Below the pieces are notes generated by a model. It was not told the origin of the DNA and ran no database searches. It saw nothing but the letters and a program-made list of their open reading frames with translations. From an uncultured Candidatus Saccharibacteria bacterium (GTDB lineage: Bacteria; Patescibacteriota; Saccharimonadia; Saccharimonadales; Saccharimonadaceae): a DNA stretch of 64,000 nt. Shown piece after piece: positions 19,494-28,629 of the stretch; positions within the stretch are counted from its first letter, which is position 1; every line of letters begins with the position of its first letter. The stretch spans positions 1-64,000 of the forward strand of contig CALHKG010000014.1 of the NCBI GenBank assembly GCA_938033875.1, written 5' to 3'. The position numbers and the translations under genes were made by a program.

Positions 19494-20084
19494 ATGGCAG
19501 AGCAAGCTGCAAATACTACCCCACGTGCAGAAGGTCGTCGACCTCGAAATCCACGTGGTGGTCGCCGCGATGACCGGCGAAATGTGCGCGATGACGCACC
19601 AAAAGAATTTGAAGAATTGGTGATCAACATTGATCGCGTTTCTCGCGTGGTTAAAGGTGGTCGCCGCTTCCGATTTAAGGCTTTGGTGGTTGTTGGTAAC
19701 CGCAAAGATAAGGTTGGTGTTGGTGTTGCTAAGGGCGCAGACGTTCAAGCTGCAGTTGCTAAGGCTACATCAGTCGCTAAAAAGCATCTAATTACATTGC
19801 CATTAAACGGTGAAACAATTCCGCACGACAGCGAAGTTAAATTCTCTGGCGCACGCGTATTGATCAAGCCAGCCGCTCCTGGTACCGGTATTATCGCTGG
19901 TGGTGTAGTTCGCCAAATTATCGGTGTAACAGGTGTTCGTAACCTATTGACCAAATCTCTTGGCTCAACCAACAAGGTTAACATTGCTTACGCGACTATT
20001 GAAGCTCTAAAGTCATTAGTTCCACGCGATCAATGGCTAAGCGCTCAGCCTGTAAAAAAGGTTGCTAAAAAGGAGGCTAAATAA
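19494..20084 (+). CDS. rpsE: 30S ribosomal protein S5
   Basis: 196 aa from ATG 19494. A longer frame opens at 19461 inside rplR, but GGAG upstream of 19494 and the family alignment favour the shorter form. A basic N-terminal extension rich in Arg and Pro (about 30 aa) comes before the double-stranded-RNA-like domain with RVVKGGRRFRFKALVVVG. The stop overlaps the rplO start. No rpmD (uL30) gene follows, although uL30 is usual at this place. Confidence 0.96.
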   Translation: MAEQAANTTPRAEGRRPRNPRGGRRDDRRNVRDDAPKEFEELVINIDRVSRVVKGGRRFRFKALVVVGNRKDKVGVGVAKGADVQAAVAKATSVAKKHLITLPLNGETIPHDSEVKFSGARVLIKPAAPGTGIIAGGVVRQIIGVTGVRNLLTKSLGSTNKVNIAYATIEALKSLVPRDQWLSAQPVKKVAKKEAK

Positions 20085-20557
20085 TGAAGTACAATGATCT
20101 CCAAGTTTCAGCAAACAGGAATAAAAAGCGCGTTGGTCGCGGTATTGCTGCCGGTCAAGGTAAGACTGCTGGTCGCGGTACTAAAGGTCAGAACGCCCGA
20201 ACAGGTAAGAAACTTCGTGTAATGTTCCAAGGTGGTCAGCGTCCACTAGCTCAAGCTGTGCCAAAGGCTCGCGGATTCAAGAGTTTGCGAACTCCAGCTC
20301 AAGTTGTGTACATGGATCACTTGAACGCATTTGATGGCAAAACTGTCGACAATGCTTTGTTGTTCACTGAAGGCTACATTGCAACTCCATTCCACACGGT
20401 TAAGGTGATTGCTCGTGGTGAATTAAAGGCTAAGGTTGACTTGAAAGTACAAGCTGCCTCAGCTTCAGTTGTTGCTGCCATCGAAAAAGCCGGTGGCTCA
20501 TTCGAGAAAGTAGCTACACCTCTACGCCAAAGCGCGAAAGAAGCTGAAGAGAAATAA
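20084..20557 (+). CDS. rplO: 50S ribosomal protein L15
   Basis: 157 aa. KKRVGRGIAAGQGKTAGRGT and FQGGQRPLAQAVPKARGF are the Gly-rich 23S-binding parts. It directly follows rpsE, with rpmD missing, and is closed by a terminator before secY. Confidence 0.97.
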   Translation: MKYNDLQVSANRNKKRVGRGIAAGQGKTAGRGTKGQNARTGKKLRVMFQGGQRPLAQAVPKARGFKSLRTPAQVVYMDHLNAFDGKTVDNALLFTEGYIATPFHTVKVIARGELKAKVDLKVQAASASVVAAIEKAGGSFEKVATPLRQSAKEAEEK

Positions 20558-20575
20558 TTTTTCTCGACAACGATA

Positions 20576-20608
20576 AATCCCCTTCAAAAGAGAAGGGGAT
20601 TTTCTTTT
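20576..20608 (+). terminator. Terminator after rplO
   Basis: AATCCCCTTC/GAAGGGGATT stem with a 6-nt loop followed by TTCTTTT. Confidence 0.85.
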
Positions 20609-20624
20609 ACTTTGATATTTTGGA

Positions 20625-21342
20625 CTATTTTTCGCTACATTCTTGCGGCACAACTAGATAAATAGTCACATTCCTGTCGGCGGTGTCATCGCTACTGTCG
20701 TGATTGGCGATTTTTGGCTCAGAGATAATAATCTTTATTTTCAGGAAAACCTTGCGAAACTAAGCCTTGCTTGACTTTATCGGCACGCTCCATGGCTAAT
20801 TTTGTGCCAGCGCTTGTCTTTGAACTTTCATATGTTTGACCGACCAACTCAATTGAAAATTCCTTTTGGCTATTTGATTTGTATAGCGCCCCCAGTTTAG
20901 CCAGTTCATCAACGGCAATTCCTTCGTATGTATATTGCGTCGAATCCGCATTGAAGAAAACATTTTTAAAATTATATTTACCGTCGCTAAGCGTAAAATA
21001 GCCGTCTTTCATGTAGTCATAGCCAGCTTTTCGAAAATCAGCAGACGTTAAACATTTTGAATTTGATTTAGCTAAATTCTGTTTCTTATCCTCACTCTTC
21101 TTTTCTTCGCCCTTAGGTTTGACTGCTTCTTTCCGTGAAATATTCGTATTCTTTGAAGGCGCGGTTTTGTCTGACACAAGAATAATTGCCACCACTATTC
21201 CGATTGTCGCCAGCACTCCCACGATTGCCAATGTAACCCATAGCCACAATTTACTTTTCTTTGGTGGATAATTTTGGGGAAATTCTGGGTTTGGTGGTGG
21301 CGTAATTGGTGGAGTTGATGGGATTTCAGGCTGCTGTTGCAT
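20625..21342 (-). pseudogene. OmpA-like envelope protein, apparently frameshifted
   Basis: The annotated frame is 207 aa (21342-20719): a Pro-rich N-terminus, one membrane helix (about 31-56), a charged linker and the start of an OmpA-like domain (FSIELVGQTY, then LAMERADKVKQGLVSQG with the family Arg). It stops at TGA 20719. A shift of one base after the AAA near 20740 opens a frame of about 35 residues to TAG 20625-20627, containing IIISEPKIA and DRNVTIYLVVP, which is what an OmpA domain should end with. The gene is therefore a recent frameshift, a sequencing error, or recoded. The domain would bind peptidoglycan outside the membrane. TATAAT and CGAGGT precede the ATG. Confidence 0.65.
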
Positions 21343-21478
21343 ATAATACCTCGTTTACGTTAAGTTATTGACTCAATTATAACGCATACGCTTTTATGTT
21401 TTTAGTATGGAAATATCCGCTAAGGTAATGTATAATTAACAGAGTTAAGAATTGTTAGTGACTATGAGGGGCTAAAAC

Positions 21479-22954
21479 ATGAATTGGAGAATAATTTTCC
21501 GCTCGTTGAAAAATAAAGATATGCAAAAACGACTATTTATCGTCGTGGGAATAATCGTTGTTTATCGATTATTAGCGCACATTCCAGTGCCATTGGCGGA
21601 ACCAACGCAGCTGCGTAACGCGATTTCGTCGGTACTTGGGCAATCTGACCTCGGTGGAATTTTGAACTTGCTATCTGGTGGTGCGTTGTCGAGCTTCTCT
21701 CTGGTGTTGGTTGGGCTTAGTCCATTTATTACCGCTAGTATTATTATTCAGCTTCTGACCAAAGCCATTCCAAGGCTTGAGGAACTACACAAAGATGGTG
21801 AATCTGGACGTCGAAAAATCCAGCAATGGACGCGTGTTATTACCGTGCCGCTTGCTATTGTCCAATCAATCGCTTTCATCTTCATCTTAAGGCAAACAGT
21901 TCTTCAAGGTGGCAGTACGACATTAGCTGACCCTACTATGATGGAATGGATCGTTTCAATTACTTCAATGACAGCAGGCTCTGTCCTTCTGATGTGGCTT
22001 GGCGAGTTGATTACTGAGCAGGGAATCGGCAACGGTATTTCTATCGTAATCTTCGCTGGCATCATCAGCCAATTGCCACAAATGCTCGCGTCATTAATCT
22101 CATCATTGTTCAACACCTCATCGGGCAGCTTAAACGTCTTCAACTGGTTCACTCTTCCCGTAAATCCAGTTATGTTCTGGACGATATTAATCATGTCAAT
22201 CGCTGGACTTATCGTCCTTTATTTCCTAGTTAAAATCAACGAAGCCCAGCGCGTCATTACAATTAACTACGCAAAGCGCGTTCACGGAAACAGTAATTAC
22301 GGCGATGTAAAAAGCATTTTGCCAGTTAAGTTGATTGCTGCGGGAGTTATTCCGGTCATCTTCGCGGTTGCGTTTCTGAGCTTGCCGCAATTTGTTGGTC
22401 AAGTTATGAAAGCGTCTGGTAACGCCGACCTTCTACCGACCGCCAACAAATTGATCACTTGGTTCCAAGCTCCAAACGCGGGCTCGTTTACAGGAAGCAC
22501 GGCTGAAGCGTTTATTTACCCAACGTTATACTTTATCTTGGTTATCGCCTTTACGTATTTCTACACTGGAATCGTCTTTAACGCTAACGAAATTGCCGAA
22601 AATCTGCAGAAGCAGGGCGGATTTATTGAAGGCGTACGTCCGGGCGCTCAGACTGAAAAATACCTTATGAGAACCGTCAATCGCTTGATTTTGTTCGGCT
22701 CAATTGTCCTAGGAATCGTGGCTATTTTGCCATTCGTCGCGGAATATCTCACGTATAATTTAACAGGCTTGCAGGGTTTGCGTTTGTCAATCGGCGGTAC
22801 TGGAATCTTAATTGTCGTATCAGTTGCCCTTGAAACGCTGCGACAAGTCAACTCTCGTGCGCTGATGGTTACATATGATGACTTTGACCCAGACGAGCTG
22901 CTTGATAGTGACAAAAAGAAGAGTAAGAAGCGTCGTTTGTTTAAGAAAAAATAA
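21479..22954 (+). CDS. secY: Protein translocase subunit SecY
   Basis: 491 aa, ten predicted membrane helices; the central pore subunit of the Sec translocon. It opens with NWRIIFRSLKNKDMQKRLF and contains the plug and lateral-gate segments (SGGALSSFSLVLVGLSPFI) and the cytosolic loop EGVRPGAQTEKYL. GAGGGG lies before the ATG and TATAAT at 21431-21436. It is somewhat longer than usual (430-440), with extra residues in the loops of the middle helices. Neither adk nor map follows, unlike the classical order. Confidence 0.97.
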   Translation: MNWRIIFRSLKNKDMQKRLFIVVGIIVVYRLLAHIPVPLAEPTQLRNAISSVLGQSDLGGILNLLSGGALSSFSLVLVGLSPFITASIIIQLLTKAIPRLEELHKDGESGRRKIQQWTRVITVPLAIVQSIAFIFILRQTVLQGGSTTLADPTMMEWIVSITSMTAGSVLLMWLGELITEQGIGNGISIVIFAGIISQLPQMLASLISSLFNTSSGSLNVFNWFTLPVNPVMFWTILIMSIAGLIVLYFLVKINEAQRVITINYAKRVHGNSNYGDVKSILPVKLIAAGVIPVIFAVAFLSLPQFVGQVMKASGNADLLPTANKLITWFQAPNAGSFTGSTAEAFIYPTLYFILVIAFTYFYTGIVFNANEIAENLQKQGGFIEGVRPGAQTEKYLMRTVNRLILFGSIVLGIVAILPFVAEYLTYNLTGLQGLRLSIGGTGILIVVSVALETLRQVNSRALMVTYDDFDPDELLDSDKKKSKKRRLFKKK

Positions 22955-22962
22955 TTGACATC

Positions 22963-22998
22963 AAAAATCCCCGCCGAAAAGCGGGGAATTCTTTTTTA
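22963..22998. terminator. Bidirectional terminator after secY
   Basis: TCCCCGC/GCGGGGA stem with A runs and T runs on both sides; it ends secY and the convergent gene 23007-23582. Confidence 0.85.
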
Positions 22999-23006
22999 TG
23001 AATGGA

Positions 23007-23582
23007 TTATCGTATTTTGTAATCGTAAGATAAATTGTCGCCAACTTTTTTCTCATTTTGGCAGACTGGCGCAATTTCATTACTAATGTTATTTTCATCA
23101 ACCATCTTACAACTCGGAATGTTGAACAAATTAAATTGGTTGGTTGGGGAAATCGCTTTCCATCCGCCGTCTTTCTTAACTGCAAACATTCGTGCCACAG
23201 AATTGCCGCAACCATAGCCCAGCAACAACTGTTTCTCGTCCTGGGAATGGGCGATTACTGCAGCTGCGCCGTTGTTATCCTTACAGCCCGACTTCTTCAC
23301 GTCTGCCTTCAGAAAATCACGAAGCTCTTGTGTGGCTGAATCGTTGCGAGTAACCGCTTTACCTCCTTCAATACGGAAGCCCAAAGATCCCAAGCTTACA
23401 GATCCATTATCAACCTTTTCCGCTGTTTGAGACGTCTTGTCGGAAGTTTGGTTAGATTGTAATAAAATTACGCCAATAACTATCACTATCAAAGCCGTCA
23501 CCAGACCGATTAGCGCTGCGGTCATTATCTCATTCTTCGATTTTGTAACCTTAAAGTTTGCTGGTTTTTTCTTGCTTGCCAT
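23007..23582 (-). CDS. Membrane-anchored extracytoplasmic protein of unknown function
   Basis: 191 aa. A basic cytosolic N-terminus, one helix (about 20-42), then a Ser/Thr-rich linker and an outside domain with four cysteines (GCKDNNG, GYGCGNS, PSCKMV, PVCQNE) that could form two disulfides. GNSVARMFAVKKDGGWKAISP suggests a beta-sandwich-like domain. I do not recognise the family. It lies convergent to secY and is separately transcribed. Its architecture (short tail, helix, exported domain) resembles the gene at 20625-21342. Confidence 0.7.
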   Translation of the reverse strand: MASKKKPANFKVTKSKNEIMTAALIGLVTALIVIVIGVILLQSNQTSDKTSQTAEKVDNGSVSLGSLGFRIEGGKAVTRNDSATQELRDFLKADVKKSGCKDNNGAAAVIAHSQDEKQLLLGYGCGNSVARMFAVKKDGGWKAISPTNQFNLFNIPSCKMVDENNISNEIAPVCQNEKKVGDNLSYDYKIR

Positions 23583-23643
23583 AAAAATCCTTATGTTAAA
23601 TTTGATAGCTCAATTATAGCACGTAAATTTACGGCGAAACCTC

Positions 23644-23672
23644 TTGTCAAACCGTGTTTAGTACTGTATAAT
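23644..23672 (+). promoter_or_regulatory. infA promoter
   Basis: TTGTCA (23644-23649), 17-nt spacer and TATAAT (23667-23672), with a leader of only about 9-10 nt. Confidence 0.75.
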
Positions 23673-23687
23673 TGACAACTGTAACTT

Positions 23688-23930
23688 ATGGCGAGTCAAA
23701 AGGAAGTCATCAAAATGGTAGGAAAGGTAGTGGAAGCACTGCCTAATACTCAATTTAAGGTGGAACTGGAGAATGGTCATAGTATCATCGCGCACATTTC
23801 AGGACGAATGCGTAAGCATTATATTCGTCTGGTGCCTGGTGATAAGGTTGAGGTTGAGATGACCCCTTACGATCTTACAAAGGGACGAATCAGCTTCCGC
23901 CTACGTGACGATCGACCTCAGGGTCGGTAG
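23688..23930 (+). CDS. infA: Translation initiation factor IF-1
   Basis: 80 aa. The OB fold is complete: [34 protein letters not shown] and [14 protein letters not shown]. The C-terminus is about 8 residues longer than in E. coli. The start has no clear Shine-Dalgarno and a very short leader. It heads the rpmJ-rpsM-rpsK-rpsD-rpoA-rplQ-rplM-rpsI unit. Confidence 0.96.
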   Translation: MASQKEVIKMVGKVVEALPNTQFKVELENGHSIIAHISGRMRKHYIRLVPGDKVEVEMTPYDLTKGRISFRLRDDRPQGR

Positions 23931-23985
23931 TTATAATATCAACGATAATCTCGGGTTTACTCGGGAAGGGAGATTTAAGCACTTT

Positions 23986-24114
23986 ATGAAAGTTCGTGCA
24001 AGTGTGAAAAAAATCGACAAAGATCCCAAAAAAGGTGATAAGGTAGTTCGCCGCAAAGGCCGACTATATATCATCAACAAGAAAAAACCTAAGAATAAGC
24101 AAAGGCAGGGTTAA
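23986..24114 (+). CDS. rpmJ: 50S ribosomal protein L36, zinc-free form
   Basis: 42 aa from ATG 23986; too short to be prominent, but clear: [10 protein letters not shown] at the start and KPKNKQRQG at the end. The four zinc ligands of the classical form (C-x2-C-x12-C-x4-H) are replaced by other residues ([16 protein letters not shown]), so it is the C-minus type. GGGAGA lies 12 nt upstream. The gap to rpsM is 2 nt. Confidence 0.93.
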   Translation: MKVRASVKKIDKDPKKGDKVVRRKGRLYIINKKKPKNKQRQG

Positions 24115-24116
24115 GC

Positions 24117-24503
24117 ATGGCTCGAATTGCTGGGGTAGTTATCCCAACAGAGAAGCAGGTGCAAATTGCGCTCACCTATATTTACGGTATTGGGCCAAAG
24201 CACGCTTCGAGCATCCTTGCGGCGGCTAAAATTGAGCCGACCACTCGGGTGAAAGATCTCACCGAGGCTGAAGAAAACAAGATTCGCGAAATTATTGACA
24301 GCGAATACACCGTTGAAGGTGATCTCCAGCGCTTGGTGGCAAATAATATTAAGCGCTTGAAGGATATCAACGCCTATCGCGGTCTTCGCCACAAAGCAGG
24401 ACTGCCAACACGCGGACAGCGGACTCGTACGAATGCACGAACTCGCAAGGGTCGCGCCATCGCCGTGGGCGGTACACAACCAAAAGCAGCAAGTAAGACC
24501 TAA
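24117..24503 (+). CDS. rpsM: 30S ribosomal protein S13
   Basis: 128 aa. [25 protein letters not shown] (helix-two-turn-helix) and the C-terminal [20 protein letters not shown] tail that reaches the decoding region are intact. Confidence 0.98.
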   Translation: MARIAGVVIPTEKQVQIALTYIYGIGPKHASSILAAAKIEPTTRVKDLTEAEENKIREIIDSEYTVEGDLQRLVANNIKRLKDINAYRGLRHKAGLPTRGQRTRTNARTRKGRAIAVGGTQPKAASKT

Positions 24504-24518
24504 AGAAAGGACTAAGAA

Positions 24519-24908
24519 ATGGCAGACGCAAAATCTACCAAGAAGAAGCAGCGCCGATCAGTCCCAGCTGGTCAGCTGCACATTCAGGCAACATTTAACA
24601 ATACTATCGTTACTTTTTCCGACAAGAAGGGTAACGTACTAACCGCTTCATCAGCTGGTGCATGTGGTTTCCGTGGAAGCAAAAAAGGTACAGCCTATGC
24701 TTCACAGGTTGCTGCTGAAAAAGCTGCTGAAGCTGCGAAAACTCAATACGGCTTGAAATCTGTTGACGTTTTCGTGAAGGGTGTCGGTTTGGGACGTGAC
24801 GCCGCTATTCGTGCGGTCAGCGCCTTCGACATCTCAGTAGAAAGCATTAAGGACGTAACTGGCGTGCCTCACGGTGGTGTTCGTCCACGAAAGGCACGGA
24901 GGGCATAA
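24519..24908 (+). CDS. rpsK: 30S ribosomal protein S11
   Basis: 129 aa. IQATFNNTIVTFSDKKGNVL, SSAGACGFRGSKKGT and GVPHGGVRPRKARRA are typical. It lies in the 30S platform. AAAGGACTAAGAA precedes the ATG. Confidence 0.98.
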   Translation: MADAKSTKKKQRRSVPAGQLHIQATFNNTIVTFSDKKGNVLTASSAGACGFRGSKKGTAYASQVAAEKAAEAAKTQYGLKSVDVFVKGVGLGRDAAIRAVSAFDISVESIKDVTGVPHGGVRPRKARRA

Positions 24909-24910
24909 TT

Positions 24911-25531
24911 ATGGCACGAGATAATTCACCAATTGTCAAGCAAAGCCGCCGCGAAGGTTATGCGCTTCATCCAAAAGCACATAAAATTTTGGCGAAAAAA
25001 TCTGGCATTCCAGGTCAGCACGCACATGGTCGTCAGAATAAGCCAAGTCTATACGCTACACAGCTTCGTGAAAAGCAGAAGGTTCGTCGCTTGTACGGTC
25101 TAGTCGAAAAGCAGTTTGCTCGCTTAATGAACGAAGCAACACGCGCTCAAGAAGGTTTGGCGGGCGAAAACTTGTTGAAGCTATTAGAGCGCCGTTTGGA
25201 TAACGTTGTTTATCGTTCTGGATTTGCCGTATCACGTCGCGCAGCTCGTCAACTAGTTAGCCACGGACATTTTGAATTGAACGGCCGACGCGTCGATATT
25301 CCATCGATTCGTGTTAAAGCTGGCGATGTCATCACGGTTCGTCCAAAGAGTACCAAGTCAGAGTACTTTACACGAATTGACGATGTAATCAACAATTCAG
25401 TCCAAGGTCCACTAAGCTGGCTAAAAGCTGATAGCAAGAAACTGAAGATTGAAGTAACTGGTTTGCCAAAGCGCGAGGAAGCAGAAGCTGACATCAACGA
25501 GCAATTAATTGTTGAGTATTACTCACGATAA
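24911..25531 (+). CDS. rpsD: 30S ribosomal protein S4, zinc-free form
   Basis: 206 aa. An S4 domain (RRLDNVVYRSGFAVSRRAA) lies after residue 90. In zinc-binding S4 proteins the N-terminus carries clustered cysteines; here the corresponding region reads KQSRREGYALHPKAH and has none. It is an early 16S assembly protein. The gap to rpsK is 2 nt. Confidence 0.97.
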   Translation: MARDNSPIVKQSRREGYALHPKAHKILAKKSGIPGQHAHGRQNKPSLYATQLREKQKVRRLYGLVEKQFARLMNEATRAQEGLAGENLLKLLERRLDNVVYRSGFAVSRRAARQLVSHGHFELNGRRVDIPSIRVKAGDVITVRPKSTKSEYFTRIDDVINNSVQGPLSWLKADSKKLKIEVTGLPKREEAEADINEQLIVEYYSR

Positions 25532-25552
25532 AAGAAGGGTTAGGGAAGAATT

Positions 25553-26476
25553 ATGGCAAAAGCAATTTACAATCCAGCACTCGCGAGCGTTGATGATATT
25601 TCAGAAACCAGTGCTACTTTTCTAATCGAGCCACTTCACCCAGGCTACGGTAATACTCTTGGTAACTCATTGCGACGCGTTCTGTTGTCAAGCGTCCGCG
25701 GTGGCGCGGTTGTAGCTTTCAGGATTGAGGGCGCAACTCACGAGTTTACTACTGTTGAAGGCATCAAAGAAGATGTTGTCGACATTATGTTGAACTTGAA
25801 AAACGTTCACCTACGCGTATTTACTGACGATCCAGTTGAACTACGTATTGAGAAAACTGGCGCCGGCGAAGTAACTGCCGCTGACATTAAAACTAATGCT
25901 GACGTTGAAGTTGTTAACCCAGAGCAAGTAATTGCTACAATCGACGATCCAAACAAGCATTTGGTTATGGATTTGGTAGTTGAGGCAGGTTGCGGTTATC
26001 AGACAATTGAAGAGTCAAGCGAAAAGCGTTTGCACAGCGACATGATTGCTATTGATGCAATGTACTCACCAGTTCTACGCGTTCGCTACAAAGTCGACTC
26101 AACTCGTGTTGGCCAGGAGACAAACTTGGACAAATTGGCAATCACTATTGAAACTAACGGCACAATCACACCTCGTGAGGCGTTCGAAGAAGCAGCAGCG
26201 ATTCTTGTCAATCAATACACGGCTTTGGCTGGCAATACGATGGTAACTGGCGCGCCAGCACTTGGTGCAGCTAAGGAAGACGAAGAGTCAGAACTAGCAA
26301 TGCCAATCGAAGAATTAAACTTAAGCGCCCGCACGACGAACGCGCTAATTAACAATGAAATCCGCACTATTCGCGATTTGGTAACTTTGACTGAGCAAGA
26401 TTTGCGAGAATTGAAAGGTTTCGGTTCAAAGGCACTAGACGAAGTACGTGACAAGATGGCGGAGTTGGAGTTTTAA
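25553..26476 (+). CDS. rpoA: RNA polymerase subunit alpha
   Basis: 307 aa. The N-terminal dimerisation domain contains EPLHPGYGNTLGNSLRRVLL and the C-terminal domain two helix-hairpin-helix elements (NALINNEIRTIRDLV, LKGFGSKALDEV), so promoter UP-element contacts are possible. An acidic linker separates them. AGGGAAGAATT precedes the ATG. The position between rpsD and rplQ is the usual one. Confidence 0.98.
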   Translation: MAKAIYNPALASVDDISETSATFLIEPLHPGYGNTLGNSLRRVLLSSVRGGAVVAFRIEGATHEFTTVEGIKEDVVDIMLNLKNVHLRVFTDDPVELRIEKTGAGEVTAADIKTNADVEVVNPEQVIATIDDPNKHLVMDLVVEAGCGYQTIEESSEKRLHSDMIAIDAMYSPVLRVRYKVDSTRVGQETNLDKLAITIETNGTITPREAFEEAAAILVNQYTALAGNTMVTGAPALGAAKEDEESELAMPIEELNLSARTTNALINNEIRTIRDLVTLTEQDLRELKGFGSKALDEVRDKMAELEF

Positions 26477-26478
26477 CT

Positions 26479-26865
26479 ATGCATAGACACGGATATCAAG
26501 GGCGCAAGTTCGGCCGCGAGCGTGATCAGCGACGAGCCTTGCTTAAGGGCTTGGCTACCAGCTTGGTTGAGTACGGAAAGATCGAGACCACCTTGCCAAA
26601 GGCTAAGGAACTAAAGCGTCACATTGAAAAAATCATCACCAAGGCTAAAAAGGGCGACCTAGCAAGCCGACGTCAGGTGATTGCAGCATTAAGCACACGC
26701 GCCGCTGCTTACAAACTAGTTGATGAAATCGCGCCACAGCTAAGTGGTCGAACCAGCGGACACGTTCGCGTTGAGCGAACACGTTTGCGAGTCGGCGACG
26801 GCGCTCAAATGGCAATCATCGAGTTTGTTGACGATATTAAACCAATGCCAAAGGAAGGAAAATAA
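26479..26865 (+). CDS. rplQ: 50S ribosomal protein L17
   Basis: 128 aa. The N-terminal HRHGYQGRKFGRERDQRRAL, the middle TTLPKAKELKRHIEK and a C-terminal strand typical of the family. It starts 2 nt after the rpoA stop. Confidence 0.97.
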   Translation: MHRHGYQGRKFGRERDQRRALLKGLATSLVEYGKIETTLPKAKELKRHIEKIITKAKKGDLASRRQVIAALSTRAAAYKLVDEIAPQLSGRTSGHVRVERTRLRVGDGAQMAIIEFVDDIKPMPKEGK

Positions 26866-26866
26866 G

Positions 26867-27298
26867 ATGAAGACTTATTCACAAAAACCATCTGAAGTTT
26901 CTCGCCGTTGGGTATTGTTTGACGCTAGCGAATTACCACTTGGACGTTTGGCTACAGAAATTGCTAAGCATTTGACTGGTAAATACAAGCCAACTTACAC
27001 TCCTCACATTGACGGTGGCGACTACGTAGTTGTTATCAATGCTGCGCAAACGGTCGTTACTGGATACAAGGAAACTGATAAGTATTACTATCGCCACAGT
27101 GGTTTTCCAGGTGGAATTAAGGAAACGCAATTCAAAGAAATGCGCGAACGCCACCCAGAGCGAATTATTGAAGAAGCTGTTAAAGGTATGTTGCCAAAGA
27201 ACAAATTGCAAGCAGAGCGCCTAAAGCGTCTACGCATTTTTGCTGGCAGCGACCACGCTCACACAGCACAAACACCAGAGAAAGTTGAGGTGAAGTAG
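26867..27298 (+). CDS. rplM: 50S ribosomal protein L13
   Basis: 143 aa from ATG 26867, after AAGGAAGGAAAATAAG. The frame is open far upstream inside rplQ, but the family begins here (KTYSQKPSEVSRRWVLFDA). PLGRLATEIAKHLTGK and GMLPKNKLQAERLKRLRIF are diagnostic. Linked to rpsI as in most bacteria. Confidence 0.97.
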   Translation: MKTYSQKPSEVSRRWVLFDASELPLGRLATEIAKHLTGKYKPTYTPHIDGGDYVVVINAAQTVVTGYKETDKYYYRHSGFPGGIKETQFKEMRERHPERIIEEAVKGMLPKNKLQAERLKRLRIFAGSDHAHTAQTPEKVEVK

Positions 27299-27299
27299 T

Positions 27300-27695
27300 A
27301 TGGCTGATACTTATTTCTACGGCTTAGGTCGACGCAAAAGTGCTTCAGCAAGCGTTCGATTGCTTCCTGGAAAAGGCGCTATCACTATCAACGGCAAACC
27401 TGCCGCTGAGTACCTGGATGGCAACAAAACTCTTCTAGCAGAAGTAACCGATCCACTTGCAATTGTCAGCAAGCAAAAAGAATTCGACGTTACTATTCTA
27501 GTTAAGGGTGGCGGTCTGGCTGGTCAAGTTGACGCTATCAAGCTTGGTATCGCAAAAGCTTTGACAGCTGCTCACGCTGACCTGCGTCCAGTTCTGAAGA
27601 AGGCTGAGCTATTGAAACGTGACCCACGCGAGAAAGAGCGCAAGAAATACGGTCTTCGCTCTGCTCGTAAGCGCGAACAATTCTCTAAGCGTTAG
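27300..27695 (+). CDS. rpsI: 30S ribosomal protein S9
   Basis: 131 aa. YGLGRRKSASASVRLLPG at the start and the basic tail KKYGLRSARKREQFSKR, whose end touches P-site tRNA, are complete. It is the last gene of the infA unit and is followed by an 11-bp terminator stem. Confidence 0.98.
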   Translation: MADTYFYGLGRRKSASASVRLLPGKGAITINGKPAAEYLDGNKTLLAEVTDPLAIVSKQKEFDVTILVKGGGLAGQVDAIKLGIAKALTAAHADLRPVLKKAELLKRDPREKERKKYGLRSARKREQFSKR

Positions 27696-27713
27696 TACAG
27701 AAAAGGCTATCAC

Positions 27714-27750
27714 AAAATACTCCGTTTCACATGCAGGCGGAGTATTTTCA
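27714..27750 (+). terminator. Terminator after rpsI
   Basis: AAAATACTCCG/CGGAGTATTTT, an 11-bp stem with a 13-nt loop; nearly symmetric, so it may work in both directions. Confidence 0.85.
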
Positions 27751-27765
27751 TAGTATACTAAAAAT

Positions 27766-28629
27766 ATGTTGGACAAGATTATCCATCGCTGGTTACGGAT
27801 TCCATATGCATTGAACGTGCATTATTTTTCTCGTCCGGAAAAACCGAAAGCAACGATTTTACTTATTCATGGATTAGGCACATCCTGGAAAACGTGGACG
27901 CCGCTGGAGCCGTATTTACCAAAGGACACGCGAGTTATAGCAATTGATATGCTGGGATTTGGCAATTCGCCCAAGCCTGATTGGAAATCCTACAATGTTC
28001 ATGACCAGGCCGCAAGCATCGTCGCCACTTTGCGTAGGGAATTCATAAATCACGTAGATATTATCATCGGTCACTCTATGGGGTCACTGGCTGCCGTAGA
28101 ACTCGCCAAGCAATATCCGAAGTTGAGCAAGTCGCTGATTTTGTGCAGCCCGCCGATATATTATCCGAGAGTCGACGAAAAAAATCATCATCCAGAGAAG
28201 ATTTTGCGTGCGCTTTATGAGTTTTTCAATAGTCATCCGCGCAGCTCGAAACGTTTTTTGCAATTCGCTGATCGGCACAATATTTGGCCTGACGCTGGAT
28301 TTAAGGCTGATGAAGTTACCTCCGAGTCGTTTTTAATCGCCCTGAATACCGCAATTATCAATCAGACGACAATGAATGACATTGCCAAGCTCACTCTTCC
28401 GATTGCTATTTTGTCTGGAAAACTTGACCCACTGATTGTAGAGAGAAACCTGAAGAAATTAGCAAAAGATCATAACAATATCACTCATACGTCAATGGCA
28501 ACTCAGCGGCACGAAATAACCGATAAATATGCGAAGAAGCTATCGAGAATTATGAAAGATTATTTGGCGGGAAAATATTCACCAAAAACGAGTCATCCTA
28601 TAGCAAAGTTCAAACGAGGAAGTTTATGA
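27766..28629 (+). CDS. Alpha/beta hydrolase
   Basis: 287 aa. Oxyanion region LLIHGLGTSW, nucleophile elbow GHSMGS (Ser104), acid Asp in SGKLDP and His in QRHEI make a complete triad. The lid region contains FFNSHPRSSKRFLQ. An ester or epoxide-type substrate cannot be chosen from sequence. TATACT (27754-27759) is 6 nt before the ATG, so the transcript is probably leaderless. It overlaps the CYTH gene by 4 nt (ATGA), so the two are co-translated. Confidence 0.88.
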   Translation: MLDKIIHRWLRIPYALNVHYFSRPEKPKATILLIHGLGTSWKTWTPLEPYLPKDTRVIAIDMLGFGNSPKPDWKSYNVHDQAASIVATLRREFINHVDIIIGHSMGSLAAVELAKQYPKLSKSLILCSPPIYYPRVDEKNHHPEKILRALYEFFNSHPRSSKRFLQFADRHNIWPDAGFKADEVTSESFLIALNTAIINQTTMNDIAKLTLPIAILSGKLDPLIVERNLKKLAKDHNNITHTSMATQRHEITDKYAKKLSRIMKDYLAGKYSPKTSHPIAKFKRGSL

